Below are positions 7,018 through 14,394 of a stretch of 24,455 nt of DNA, piece after piece. The notes beneath the pieces are model-generated. The model saw only the letters and a list, made by a program, of their open reading frames with translations, was not told where the DNA came from and did not search any database. Origin of the DNA: an uncultured Bacteroidaceae bacterium. GTDB lineage: Bacteria > Bacteroidota > Bacteroidia > Bacteroidales > Bacteroidaceae. The DNA lies in assembly GCA_934271655.1 (NCBI GenBank), contig CAKQRW010000046.1, forward strand, positions 1-24,455, in the 5' to 3' direction. Both the position numbers and the translations under genes were made by a program. Position 1 is the first letter of the stretch. Every line of letters starts with the position of its first letter.

Positions 7018-7626
7018 TTATTTTGATAACACTTTCCAATATCCACTCTTGAAACTGCCGACACGTTCTAAATAGCCAATCTTTTTGAGAAACGCTATTT
7101 CACGCTTGGCGGTTGCATCCGACAAGCCGGTCTTTTCGCAAAGCCTTTCTCTGCTTAGATTCTTTTCCTCTGAGAACATCCGCAAAATCATTTTCTGCCT
7201 CTCGGTCAAGTTTATTGGGTCATTTATTGGGTCATTTACAGGGTCATTTGTTGGCTCGTTTTGAATATGTAGGGTCAATTTTACCTGCATCAGTTCGGGT
7301 TGTTCCAATAACTCTGGTTTTATCCAATGCTTTTCATTCCATGCATTTAGAATGAGTGGGAACCCCGAGCCAATGTTTTCACCATAGCCTATCATGCGGA
7401 ACATATTCTGCATACGCTGATTTCTTGCTTTCGATTCGCCTCCATGATATATCTGCTCTAACGGCAACTTTAGCAGCCCTGTATTTGTTAGAACAATGCG
7501 GTCATCATATTTCTCTATTCTCAACAGACCGTTCACCATAAAGTCAGCATGTATAATCATGTTCGTTACAGCTTCTCGCACAGCTTTGTGTTGCAGAGAG
7601 TCATCTTTGCGAACTACGCCTTCCAT
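7018..7626 (-). CDS. AlbA-type ATP-binding regulator, C-terminal half only
   Basis: The 202-residue product begins inside a known architecture. Residues 12-90 match the GHKL-like ATPase domain of AlbA_2/Schlafen-type regulators (HATPase_c_4): N-box AVREAVTNMIIHADF, LTNTG (46-50), GESKARN and GYGENIGSGFP (80-90). Then comes a linker with NDPV-NDPI-NDPI repeats (about 127-138) and a C-terminal winged helix (NLSRERLCEKTGLSDATAKR, about 156-175). Full-length relatives carry an N-terminal AlbA_2 DNA/RNA-binding domain and are around 450-550 residues, so roughly half is missing. The ATG lies in the nuclease gene, overlapping its end by 13 bp, so translation could be coupled. It may be a remnant or a working fragment. 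Confidence 0.7.
   Translation of the reverse strand: MEGVVRKDDSLQHKAVREAVTNMIIHADFMVNGLLRIEKYDDRIVLTNTGLLKLPLEQIYHGGESKARNQRMQNMFRMIGYGENIGSGFPLILNAWNEKHWIKPELLEQPELMQVKLTLHIQNEPTNDPVNDPINDPINLTERQKMILRMFSEEKNLSRERLCEKTGLSDATAKREIAFLKKIGYLERVGSFKSGYWKVLSK
7217..7252. repeat. 12-bp tandem repeat in the linker of the regulator fragment
   Basis: Three consecutive 12-bp units begin GGGTCATTT (7217, 7229, 7241), with a decayed fourth (GGCTCGTTT) after them. On the minus strand they encode the NDP(I/V) repeats. The unit is a multiple of three, so copy-number change would lengthen the linker without a frameshift. Confidence 0.85.
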
Positions 7627-9797
7627 TCATCCAGCTTGTCAAAAGTAGTGTCTACAAACGTGTAACCAATCATCTTTGTTGTATCTATCGGCTGGAGGCT
7701 TGCGTATTGCTTGCGGACAAATCTTAGCTCAAAGGCAAGACGTAGAGCTTTGCTCTCTGTATCGTCCTCATCCGTTTGCTTGGCTTCCTTGCCAGTGATA
7801 GTCCGTACCTTGGTAATCTCATACACATCACGCACACCTTGCCCTTTGATGTAAGGCATGAAAAAGTGGAGATCTTGCAAGGCGATGGTTGTAGGAAACT
7901 GCTTGCCAGTATAATACAATGTGGCTGTACCATCCACGAACTTCTTGTATTGCGTGTTGTCTTCCTTGACCAATCCGATGAGCACACGGTTGCCAACCTC
8001 TACAAACGCACCCTTTTGCGGTATGACATGGGCGATGGTCTCGTATGATTTGGTATGGATGAGTTCTGCAATAAACCGTTCCAAGAGTTTCCTGTTCTCC
8101 ACATCCTTTGGACGAAGAGGGAAAGCTCCTATATTCACTTCCTTGATGGTCTTGTAGAACTTTGACACAGCCACATCGTTTGGCTCACCGTCACCGGGGA
8201 AGAGTATATAGCCACCAATGACCTCTTTCTTCAAGACATTGGCATCATAGTCCCTGTAGTATATGGCGTCACGGTAACGGTGCATCTGGTTGATGGCATC
8301 CTCTGGGGGCACATCCACACCCTTGTCCTTGCCGTCTATACGGTATTTCGCATCAAAGAGATAGGTCATCTTCATGCCTTGCTGCAAGTCGTTCTTGGTG
8401 AGCTGCAATACAATGTCTGGTTTCTGTGGCACAGTTGGCACCACCAGGTCTCTCATCCCCACATTGTCATTCACCTTGTCGTCATTCTTTGGATTATAGA
8501 CCAACTCCGCCAGCTCCACACCATCCTTTCGGAACAATATGCGCGAGTGTTCGCCTTTGCCAAGCTCCCATGAGAAGATGCCGTTCATCTCCATGCGGTT
8601 GCGGTGCTCCACATCTTCATCATCAAGGTACAACTGTTCCTTTACGATATGGCTCACTTCTATGAAACACCATATCTCATAGAGCGTGGCTATGTCCTTT
8701 GTCTGCAAGCGATAAAGCCCGTCGTTCAAGGAGTAGGCCCTTTGCAGCAAGTTCCATGTACGGTAAACTTGGCTATAGCCTGTAGCCTTTTGCAGCACCA
8801 TGCTCTCTTGGGTCATACCCTTGAATCGCCCGATGGTTCGGAAAAACGGATGGTGTTGCAGTCGCTTCAGTGTGTCCGAAGTGGCATGCATGGCTGCCTT
8901 CATCGTGCCTGATGCGGTCTTTACAGCCTCTATGCGCTGGCGCAACTCATCATACCGCTTGCTTATCTGCTGGAGGGCAAACTTCAAAAAGCGGTTCTCT
9001 TGCGTGTCGTTTGACTGTATCTGTTGTTCCACACGATAGAGGTAGGCTGGTTCTCGGCGATGTTCAGCCAAGCGGTTCTCTATGTTATGTGGAGTTTGCT
9101 TCAGCTTGTCGGCTCTCAGATACATCTCCTCACCATGAAGCCTGTGGCGAGGGCGGTCTATAATGCTTTTGCAAGACTTTATGAACTTCTGTTGCTCTCC
9201 CTCAAACACACTCCACCAAACGATGTCGGGATGCTCACCGTTTTGGTCGGGAGAGAAGCCATGAAACGTGCGCCGCATATAGTCCAACGACAACATGCGG
9301 TACTCTCGCTCTATATCCTCCACGATGGCTCGCCAATGTTCGTGATAGTCGAGCTTTGTACTCAGAACTTCAAAGCCAAAACGGAAAGTCCTTGTCTCTT
9401 TGTCAACCTTATATATAATCTGTATCTCACTTCGCCCTATCTCATTCTTGTAGTTGATGAATCCTGCCAAGATATGGCGGCGAAAGGTGAAGCGGTCGTT
9501 GTCGTTCTGCAGGATGGAACCAAACTGGGCATCTTTCACATAGTCATTGAACTCTATCCAAATGGGATAGTCCGCATTGTCGAAGAATGTGGCTGGAGCA
9601 GGAACGCCTTGTTCGATGTCTGTCTCTTGGTTGGCATCCAATGTCCGCTTTACAGATACGACACCTTCCGACCAAGAGTAAGTGGAGTAGAGTTTTTCTT
9701 CTCCCACATTACTCTTGGCCTTGTTCCAAATGCCGTCGAACTTCGTGCATTCGACAATCATTGTGAAATCCTTATGCTCAATAGTCAATAGTTCCAT
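7614..9797 (-). CDS. DUF2357 / PD-(D/E)xK nuclease, McrC-like restriction partner
   Basis: The 727-residue product is the presumed nuclease of a McrBC-type modification-dependent system. The N-terminal ~250 residues resemble DUF2357. The centre (about 260-350) is helical. The nuclease core has PD at 460-461 (KPDIVLQL), DAK at 482-484 (YLFDAKYR) and a following QMHRYRDAI helix (504-512), the PD-(D/E)xK pattern of the DUF524/PDDEXK_7 family. About 130 C-terminal residues (from GNRVLIGLVKED, including YYTGKQFP and FFMPYIKGQGVRDVYEI) form an extra beta-rich module that may read the DNA, an inference. It follows the McrB-like gene by 13 bases and overlaps the next gene by 13 bases, so all are one operon. 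Confidence 0.8.
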   Translation of the reverse strand: MELLTIEHKDFTMIVECTKFDGIWNKAKSNVGEEKLYSTYSWSEGVVSVKRTLDANQETDIEQGVPAPATFFDNADYPIWIEFNDYVKDAQFGSILQNDNDRFTFRRHILAGFINYKNEIGRSEIQIIYKVDKETRTFRFGFEVLSTKLDYHEHWRAIVEDIEREYRMLSLDYMRRTFHGFSPDQNGEHPDIVWWSVFEGEQQKFIKSCKSIIDRPRHRLHGEEMYLRADKLKQTPHNIENRLAEHRREPAYLYRVEQQIQSNDTQENRFLKFALQQISKRYDELRQRIEAVKTASGTMKAAMHATSDTLKRLQHHPFFRTIGRFKGMTQESMVLQKATGYSQVYRTWNLLQRAYSLNDGLYRLQTKDIATLYEIWCFIEVSHIVKEQLYLDDEDVEHRNRMEMNGIFSWELGKGEHSRILFRKDGVELAELVYNPKNDDKVNDNVGMRDLVVPTVPQKPDIVLQLTKNDLQQGMKMTYLFDAKYRIDGKDKGVDVPPEDAINQMHRYRDAIYYRDYDANVLKKEVIGGYILFPGDGEPNDVAVSKFYKTIKEVNIGAFPLRPKDVENRKLLERFIAELIHTKSYETIAHVIPQKGAFVEVGNRVLIGLVKEDNTQYKKFVDGTATLYYTGKQFPTTIALQDLHFFMPYIKGQGVRDVYEITKVRTITGKEAKQTDEDDTESKALRLAFELRFVRKQYASLQPIDTTKMIGYTFVDTTFDKLDEWKA

Positions 9798-9810
9798 CCG
9801 TATTGTTTTT

Positions 9811-11352
9811 TTAGCTCCAGAAACTTGTATAACCCGAAACGCGCTTGGCTTTCATCTCCTTCAGTTTCGCCAAGGATATGGAGTTTATCATATTCTCATC
9901 TCCCGAAACAGCCTTCAGTCCATCTTCTACAGTCTTGCTTAAACGGTCAAGAAACTCGTTGCTTATCTTTGTGTCGTCTCCCTCAATGCGTGACAACACT
10001 TTCATGCTGGTAATCTCGTCCAAGGCACGGGCTATGACAAAGCCCTGCTCCAAGTCATTGCCGTTCTCATCTTTGCAATACGGCAAATTGTTCACCACAT
10101 AGAGCAGGAACTCGTTGCGTGTGCGGTAGGCAACCTTGAATGGTGTGCCTTCCAATGCGTCATTTACCTTTTGCAGATAGCCAAGTGCAATGTCGCAAAC
10201 ATCGGTGTAGTCGTTGTAAACATCCACGCCTTCCACGGCAGAGCCTACAAGCTCCGCATTGCCCAACTTGCCAATGCTCTCATGACGTTTGGTCAGACCG
10301 CCATGCAAGTCCACTTCGTTCATCTCTATGGTCATGGCACGGTCGAGCACCTTGCGAGAGAACGAGAAAGTTGTCTCGTCCATATTCACCGTACCCACAA
10401 CTATGAGGTTTTGAGGGATGCAGATGCCTTCCTCATTGAATTGTTTGCGAATGTCCTCGTTAGAAGTCAGCGATGCCGTAAGGTTGAAGTACCACTCTTC
10501 GTCAGCCTTTTCTACTATCGGGTCTGTAGTCACAGTGCCATCCTCATGGCTCTTGCGAGACTCTATCACGCTCAGATATTCGGCAAAGTATTGTTCTACA
10601 GGTGCAAGGTTCATCTCGTCAAGGCACAGGAAGTATGGAGTTTCGGTATCTTCCCACGCTTTGGCAATGAACTTCAAAAACTCTCCTGCTATAAACTCAG
10701 CCTTTCCACTGACACGGCTCACATAGCCTATCAAGTCGCTTGAGTCATGCCAATTAGGCTTCACCTGCACCATTTGGAAGTTTTTCGGCTTTTGTGCCTT
10801 GTAGTCATCTGAGCCTTCTTCCCAACAAGCCCTTGCCAACTCTCGCACTATGCGGCTTTTACCAGTGCCGGAGATTCCTGCAAGCAGAAGGAATGGCTTG
10901 GACTTGATGGCGGTGATGTAGGGGCGATAGTTTGAATTCTGCACGCCAGACGATATTCCATGGGTACCTTTCTGGTCTGGAGAGATTGTACTTTCTGTCA
11001 ATTTTTCGTTCATAAAATACGAACGAGCCTTAATAAAACATACATAATGAATTATGCTGCCAGACCGCCAGCCTTGGTTCTTTTCATTATCGTGTTTTAT
11101 GAAATCATCATCATTCAGTAGCGTATTTGCAATGCTTTCAACTTCATTTGGTACAGTGACATCATACATACTTTTTATATGCTTCCAGATTTCTGGATTA
11201 TAATCAAAAAGTCTGTCAACCTCCAAAAAAGCTAAAAAACTTTGTACTGCTGTAGGTTGTAAGTTGAAACCTTTGTCTGTCCTTCGGGAAGATCTTGCGA
11301 TGTTTGAAAGATAAAATGTAAATTCTTCTTTTAATCTTTGTCTGGAATCCAT
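9811..11352 (-). CDS. McrB-like AAA+ NTPase
   Basis: The 513-residue product has a C-terminal McrB-type AAA+ motor: Walker A GISGTGKSR (159-167), Walker B FLCLDEMNLAP (241-251), the sensor stretch VVGTVNMDETTFSFS (318-332) and a candidate arginine finger at SRKVLDRAM (332-340). MNxxD-type sensor sequences mark McrB-family GTPases. The first ~110 residues (ending WRSGSIIHYVCFIKAR) form a separate N-terminal domain, the position where McrB homologues carry their target-recognition module; I do not recognise its family. The motor should form a ring that drives the nuclease encoded next. It lies behind the XRE regulator and the frameshifted small gene. Confidence 0.87.
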   Translation of the reverse strand: MDSRQRLKEEFTFYLSNIARSSRRTDKGFNLQPTAVQSFLAFLEVDRLFDYNPEIWKHIKSMYDVTVPNEVESIANTLLNDDDFIKHDNEKNQGWRSGSIIHYVCFIKARSYFMNEKLTESTISPDQKGTHGISSGVQNSNYRPYITAIKSKPFLLLAGISGTGKSRIVRELARACWEEGSDDYKAQKPKNFQMVQVKPNWHDSSDLIGYVSRVSGKAEFIAGEFLKFIAKAWEDTETPYFLCLDEMNLAPVEQYFAEYLSVIESRKSHEDGTVTTDPIVEKADEEWYFNLTASLTSNEDIRKQFNEEGICIPQNLIVVGTVNMDETTFSFSRKVLDRAMTIEMNEVDLHGGLTKRHESIGKLGNAELVGSAVEGVDVYNDYTDVCDIALGYLQKVNDALEGTPFKVAYRTRNEFLLYVVNNLPYCKDENGNDLEQGFVIARALDEITSMKVLSRIEGDDTKISNEFLDRLSKTVEDGLKAVSGDENMINSISLAKLKEMKAKRVSGYTSFWS

Positions 11353-11388
11353 AGTTAGTTTTCTTGATGATTAGTAAATGTGAAAATG

Positions 11389-11566
11389 TTAAGCAACCAT
11401 TGAAGCTAACACCTTAATTCCTTTGTCCTTCTCAAAATATTCACTATTTGTATAATCCTCCAAGAAATCATACATCTTCTTGCGGGAGATTTTCCGAGAT
11501 GGTTGAAATAACCTCATTAATTTCATTTATCTGCTCAAAGAGCAAAACTTTCTTATTCTGTTCCAT
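11389..11566 (-). pseudogene. Small gene between XRE and McrB, frameshifted
   Basis: An ATG at 11566, four bases after the XRE stop, opens MEQNKKVLLFEQINEINEVI and stops at 33 codons. The other frame continues as MYDFLEDYTNSEYFEKDKGI then KVLASMVA and stops at 11389. Dropping one C from the CCC on the minus strand (about 11484-11486) joins them as STISENLRKKMYDFLEDY, giving a coherent 58-residue acidic helical protein. The simplest reading is a single-base insertion in an intact small operon member. No family is recognised. The second ATG (11475) could still give a 28-residue peptide. Confidence 0.55.
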
Positions 11567-11570
11567 CTTA

Positions 11571-11804
11571 TTATCTATTCGTATCATCCTTGGCTGCTAT
11601 ATTCTCTATTGGCCAAAACAATTCCTGTATCTCAACATTCAAATATTTGGCAATCTCAACTAATGTCTCAACATTCGGCTGTATGGTGTTGGTACACCAC
11701 TTAGAGACCGTTGCAGGGTCTTTACCCAATTGTTCGGCGAGCCATTTGTTGGTTCGTTTCTTTTCAGCCAGAACGACCTTCAACCTGTTTATATCTTTAC
11801 TCAT
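11571..11804 (-). CDS. XRE-family helix-turn-helix regulator
   Basis: The 77-residue product is a minimal Cro/CI-type repressor: INRLKVVLAEKKRTNKWLAE (helices 1-2), LGKDPATVSKWCTNTIQPNV (turn and recognition helix) and ETLVEIAKYLNVEIQELF. This type is common as the first gene of Bacteroidales restriction-modification loci, where it acts as a controller that sets the timing or level of the nuclease. The start at 11804 is the only ATG giving the full fold. It is preceded by a promoter at 11831-11862 and is followed by the small frameshifted gene. Autoregulation is likely; an inverted repeat GGAA...TTCC (11823-11847) lies across the -7 element. Confidence 0.87.
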   Translation of the reverse strand: MSKDINRLKVVLAEKKRTNKWLAEQLGKDPATVSKWCTNTIQPNVETLVEIAKYLNVEIQELFWPIENIAAKDDTNR

Positions 11805-11830
11805 ATTTACGTTTAATTGTTTGGAATGTA

Positions 11831-11862
11831 CAAAAGTAGTGATTTCCTGTTAGAATAACGAA
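11831..11862 (-). promoter_or_regulatory. Promoter of the XRE-McrBC-like operon
   Basis: On the minus strand TTCG (11859-11862), 20 bases, TACTTTTG (11831-11838): a perfect -7 TAnnTTTG and one mismatch in the -33. The start point would be near 11824, about 20 bases before the XRE ATG. Confidence 0.65.
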
Positions 11863-12047
11863 TAAAAGCAATGAAATATAATGTCAGATAGTGATTTTTG
11901 TATTCAATAGATGATATATACGTCAATTTGCAGAGAGTAAAAGTCAATCTGTCTGACAATAGGATGTTATGTGTCAGCCTCGTAAATGAGCTTTACCAAG
12001 TGAAACACAATGAAATCATAAGAAAGATGAATAAGAACAAGGGGAAC

Positions 12048-12100
12048 TTTTGCCAACCAAAACAAATTAGCAACGAATTATGTTGGCAAAATGTTGGCAG
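12048..12100. repeat. TGTTGGCA inverted and direct repeats
   Basis: TTTTGCCAAC (12048-12057) is the perfect complement of GTTGGCAAAA (12082-12091), and TGTTGGCA is repeated directly at 12081 and 12092. It sits at the right edge of the defence block within the gene-free stretch 11863-12287. The arrangement is like a recombinase core/arm site, but no integrase gene is present, so this is only suggestive. Confidence 0.45.
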
Positions 12101-12113
12101 CTTTATAAAAGTG

Positions 12114-12151
12114 AAAATCCTAACCGCTCGTATTCAAGCAGTTAGGATTTT
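12114..12151. terminator. Hairpin, terminator-like
   Basis: AAAATCCTAACCGCT (12114-12128) pairs with AGCAGTTAGGATTTT (12137-12151) with one wobble around an 8-base loop. The A/T tails make it a two-way terminator type. It lies beyond the end of the plsC operon on one side and behind the XRE promoter on the other. Similar hairpins often follow integrase genes in Bacteroidales, from memory. Confidence 0.55.
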
Positions 12152-12241
12152 ACGGGGTGCGCCTGATAGAAACACCTGGCGTTCGTGCTGGCTTTAGTGC
12201 TGCACATACAAATAATATTGGTAACCAACTGTTGTCTGCCT

Positions 12242-12291
12242 GTTGTTGCCAGTCCAATTATCATCGACAAGTTATTGCCAGTCCAGCTTAT
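12242..12291. repeat. Direct repeat at the 3' end of plsC
   Basis: GTTGTTGCCAGTCCAATTAT (12242-12261) recurs as GTTATTGCCAGTCCAGCTTA (12271-12290), 29 bases on. The second copy covers the stop codon of plsC. Confidence 0.6.
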
Positions 12292-13025
12292 GAGCGGTAT
12301 TTCTTGTCTATGTCGGCATTGATGATGTCAAAGACATCCTGCATCACCACTTTAGAAGCCTTGCCCTTGCGTTCTTCTGCTGTAATGGGCTTGTGTATGG
12401 TGAGAGTTACGGTGCCGCGGCTCACCGACTTGGCGTTGCGGCTGAACACGTCAAAGCTGCCGTTGATGGTGAGAGGGACGATAGGCAGTCCTATCTCGTT
12501 GGCGAGCATGAATGAACCGCGCTTGAAGGCGCCCATCTTGCCTGTGCGCGTGCGTGTTCCCTCTGGAAAGATCATCATAGACATTCCACCGCGAAGGGTC
12601 TCGCGTGCCTGCTGCACAGCTTTGGCTATGCCTGATATGCCGTCGGCAAGGTAGATCTGCTTTGACTTAAGGCAGGCGTATCCCACAAACGGAATCTTTT
12701 TCAGGTATTCCTTCATCATCCATTTGAAGTTGTGTCCCAGATAGCCGTACACGAGGAATATGTCATAATAGCCTTGGTGGTTGGCAAGGAAAACATAGCT
12801 GTCTTTCTTATTGATGTTTTGCCTTCCCTCCACCTTTACCTTGATCAGAAACAGCCAGAAGGCCGACTTTGACCACAGCTTGGGCAGATAGTATGCCACG
12901 TATTTGGTGTCGCCGAGAAAGCTGGCTATGATGACGCTTGTAGCCACTATGATGGTGATGACCACAAAGAGTGGCAGGGCAATGCAGAAGGAGTATGCCT
13001 TGTAGAGGATGTTCAGAATTTTCAT
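12288..13025 (-). CDS. plsC: 1-acyl-sn-glycerol-3-phosphate acyltransferase
   Basis: The 245-residue product has an N-terminal membrane helix (residues 10-38) and the PlsC acyltransferase motifs: NHQGYYD (82-88, the HX4D catalytic block), FPEGTRTRTG (163-172) for phosphate binding, and IVPLTINGS (192-200). It transfers an acyl chain to lysophosphatidic acid to form phosphatidic acid at the inner membrane. It is the last gene of the leftward operon, 136 bases after the metallophosphoesterase stop. The gap holds a triplicated short repeat. Confidence 0.92.
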   Translation of the reverse strand: MKILNILYKAYSFCIALPLFVVITIIVATSVIIASFLGDTKYVAYYLPKLWSKSAFWLFLIKVKVEGRQNINKKDSYVFLANHQGYYDIFLVYGYLGHNFKWMMKEYLKKIPFVGYACLKSKQIYLADGISGIAKAVQQARETLRGGMSMMIFPEGTRTRTGKMGAFKRGSFMLANEIGLPIVPLTINGSFDVFSRNAKSVSRGTVTLTIHKPITAEERKGKASKVVMQDVFDIINADIDKKYRS

Positions 13026-13109
13026 TGTTGCTGTTTTTATGTTTTTTTCTTATGTATGGGTATCTTATGTCTTGCGTCGGATGCCAGTTATAGTTGCATT
13101 GCGTTTTTT

Positions 13110-13172
13110 CTCATGGCATGCTTGCGCTTTTGCCTCATGGCAAGCCTTGCTTTTTTTTGCCTCATGGCATGC
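13110..13172. repeat. Triplicated CTCATGGCA(T/A)GC repeat at a gene end
   Basis: CTCATGGC occurs at 13110, 13134 and 13161, each followed by ATGC, AAGC or ATGC and CTTG-like bases, separated by T-rich runs. The third copy encodes the last residues and stop of the metallophosphoesterase. Each copy contains the palindromic GGCATGCC-like core and a minus-strand TGA, as if the gene end had been copied. Confidence 0.65.
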
Positions 13173-14394
13173 CTTGAGCTCTGTGCGCACCTCTCTTTCT
13201 GAGGGTGATGACGTTCACCTCGGGCCATGCTCCGAAGCGGAACGGGAACATCACGGCTCCGATGCCGTTGCTCACGTTTATCCATTGGTTGCCCTCGGAA
13301 TAGGCTCCGCTCCATTCTCTGTAGACGTTCTTTACAGGCGACCATCCAAAGATGATGAACTGTCCTGCATGTGTGTGGCCAGAAAGTGTGAGCTGCACTC
13401 CTGTCGTCTTCAGTATGACACGCCTCCATGCTGTGGGGTCGTGTGAGAGCAGTATGGTGAAACAGTTGCGGTTCAGTCCGCACATGGTCTTGGGCATGTC
13501 AGCCAGGGCAGGGAATGGCGGCTTGCCGTCGTTCTCTGTGCCGGCTATGACCAGCGAGTCAGAGCCGCGCCGCAGGATGCGGTGCTCGTTGAGCAGGAGA
13601 GTCCATCCGTAGCTCCTCATGCGCCTTTGCAGTTCTCTGACATCGGCTGTGCGCTCTTTCTCGCTTCTGTAGCGCAGGTACATGCTGTAGTCGTGGTTGC
13701 CCATGACGGCATACACGCCATCTGGCGCATGCAGGCGGCAGAGGTCGCGTCTGAAGCCGTCGAGCTCGCAGCTCTCGTGGTTGACCAGGTCGCCTGTAAA
13801 CATTATGGCGTCGCAATGCTGGTCGTTGATGATGTCTGTGATAGTGCGTGCGTCTTTCTCGTTGCCGTCTCTGAGTGTGCCTATGTGCATGTCGGAGAAT
13901 TGCGCTATGCGGTATCCGTCAAACTTGTCGGGCAGGTCGTCAAAGAAGATGGTGCGGCGGTGTATCACATAGTGGTGGCGCCCGTAGAAATAGCCGAGAC
14001 ACAATAGCGACAGTCCGAACAGGGCTGTGGTCATGCCAGCTATGCGCATGGCGCGTATGAGCATGCCCTCTTTGAGGAAGTTTGCCTTGTGTGCCCCTCG
14101 TGTCACAAGCCAGTTGACGAGATGTCCAAGCGCGTCAAAGAGCATGAACAGGGTCTTGGGAGCGCATATGCCCAGCAGAGCCAGCATGTAGATGCTTACC
14201 CAGGCCTGGTGCTCTGCCAGCATGTCGTTGCTGCTGATGATAGCCGCAGCGGCAGCAGCCAGCGCCAGTGAAGGCACAGGCCACAGCAGCCGCATCCACA
14301 GGCGTGTGGTCCAGCGTCTCACATACATTATATATATGTATGTGTCGGGCAACACCAGTAGTGCTATGATCAGTATGAGTATTCTCAGCAACAT
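13162..14394 (-). CDS. Membrane-anchored metallophosphoesterase
   Basis: The 410-residue product has four or so N-terminal transmembrane helices (about residues 2-20, 38-55, 65-85 and 118-138) and then a calcineurin-like phosphoesterase domain with all metal-binding motifs: FSDMHIG, TGDLVNHE, MGNHDY, LLSHDP and SGHTHAGQ. This is the YaeI/YkuE-type layout, often linked to phospholipid or UDP-sugar-lipid hydrolysis; the substrate is not shown here. The catalytic domain ends close to ALRKRGAHRAQGMP-like residues, slightly long. Its start overlaps the end of the preceding MetH-domain gene by 10 bases, so translation is coupled. Confidence 0.88.
   Translation of the reverse strand: MLLRILILIIALLVLPDTYIYIMYVRRWTTRLWMRLLWPVPSLALAAAAAAIISSNDMLAEHQAWVSIYMLALLGICAPKTLFMLFDALGHLVNWLVTRGAHKANFLKEGMLIRAMRIAGMTTALFGLSLLCLGYFYGRHHYVIHRRTIFFDDLPDKFDGYRIAQFSDMHIGTLRDGNEKDARTITDIINDQHCDAIMFTGDLVNHESCELDGFRRDLCRLHAPDGVYAVMGNHDYSMYLRYRSEKERTADVRELQRRMRSYGWTLLLNEHRILRRGSDSLVIAGTENDGKPPFPALADMPKTMCGLNRNCFTILLSHDPTAWRRVILKTTGVQLTLSGHTHAGQFIIFGWSPVKNVYREWSGAYSEGNQWINVSNGIGAVMFPFRFGAWPEVNVITLRKRGAHRAQGMP

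Noticed and set aside
9024..9791. 255-codon plus-strand frame opposite the nuclease gene
   Set aside because: It overlaps the intact nuclease gene completely, shows no domain and no promoter.
11898..12197. 99-codon plus-strand frame
   Set aside because: It starts with TTG, crosses the repeat and hairpin at 12048-12151, and has no coherent domain. It might be a worn integrase end, but this cannot be supported.
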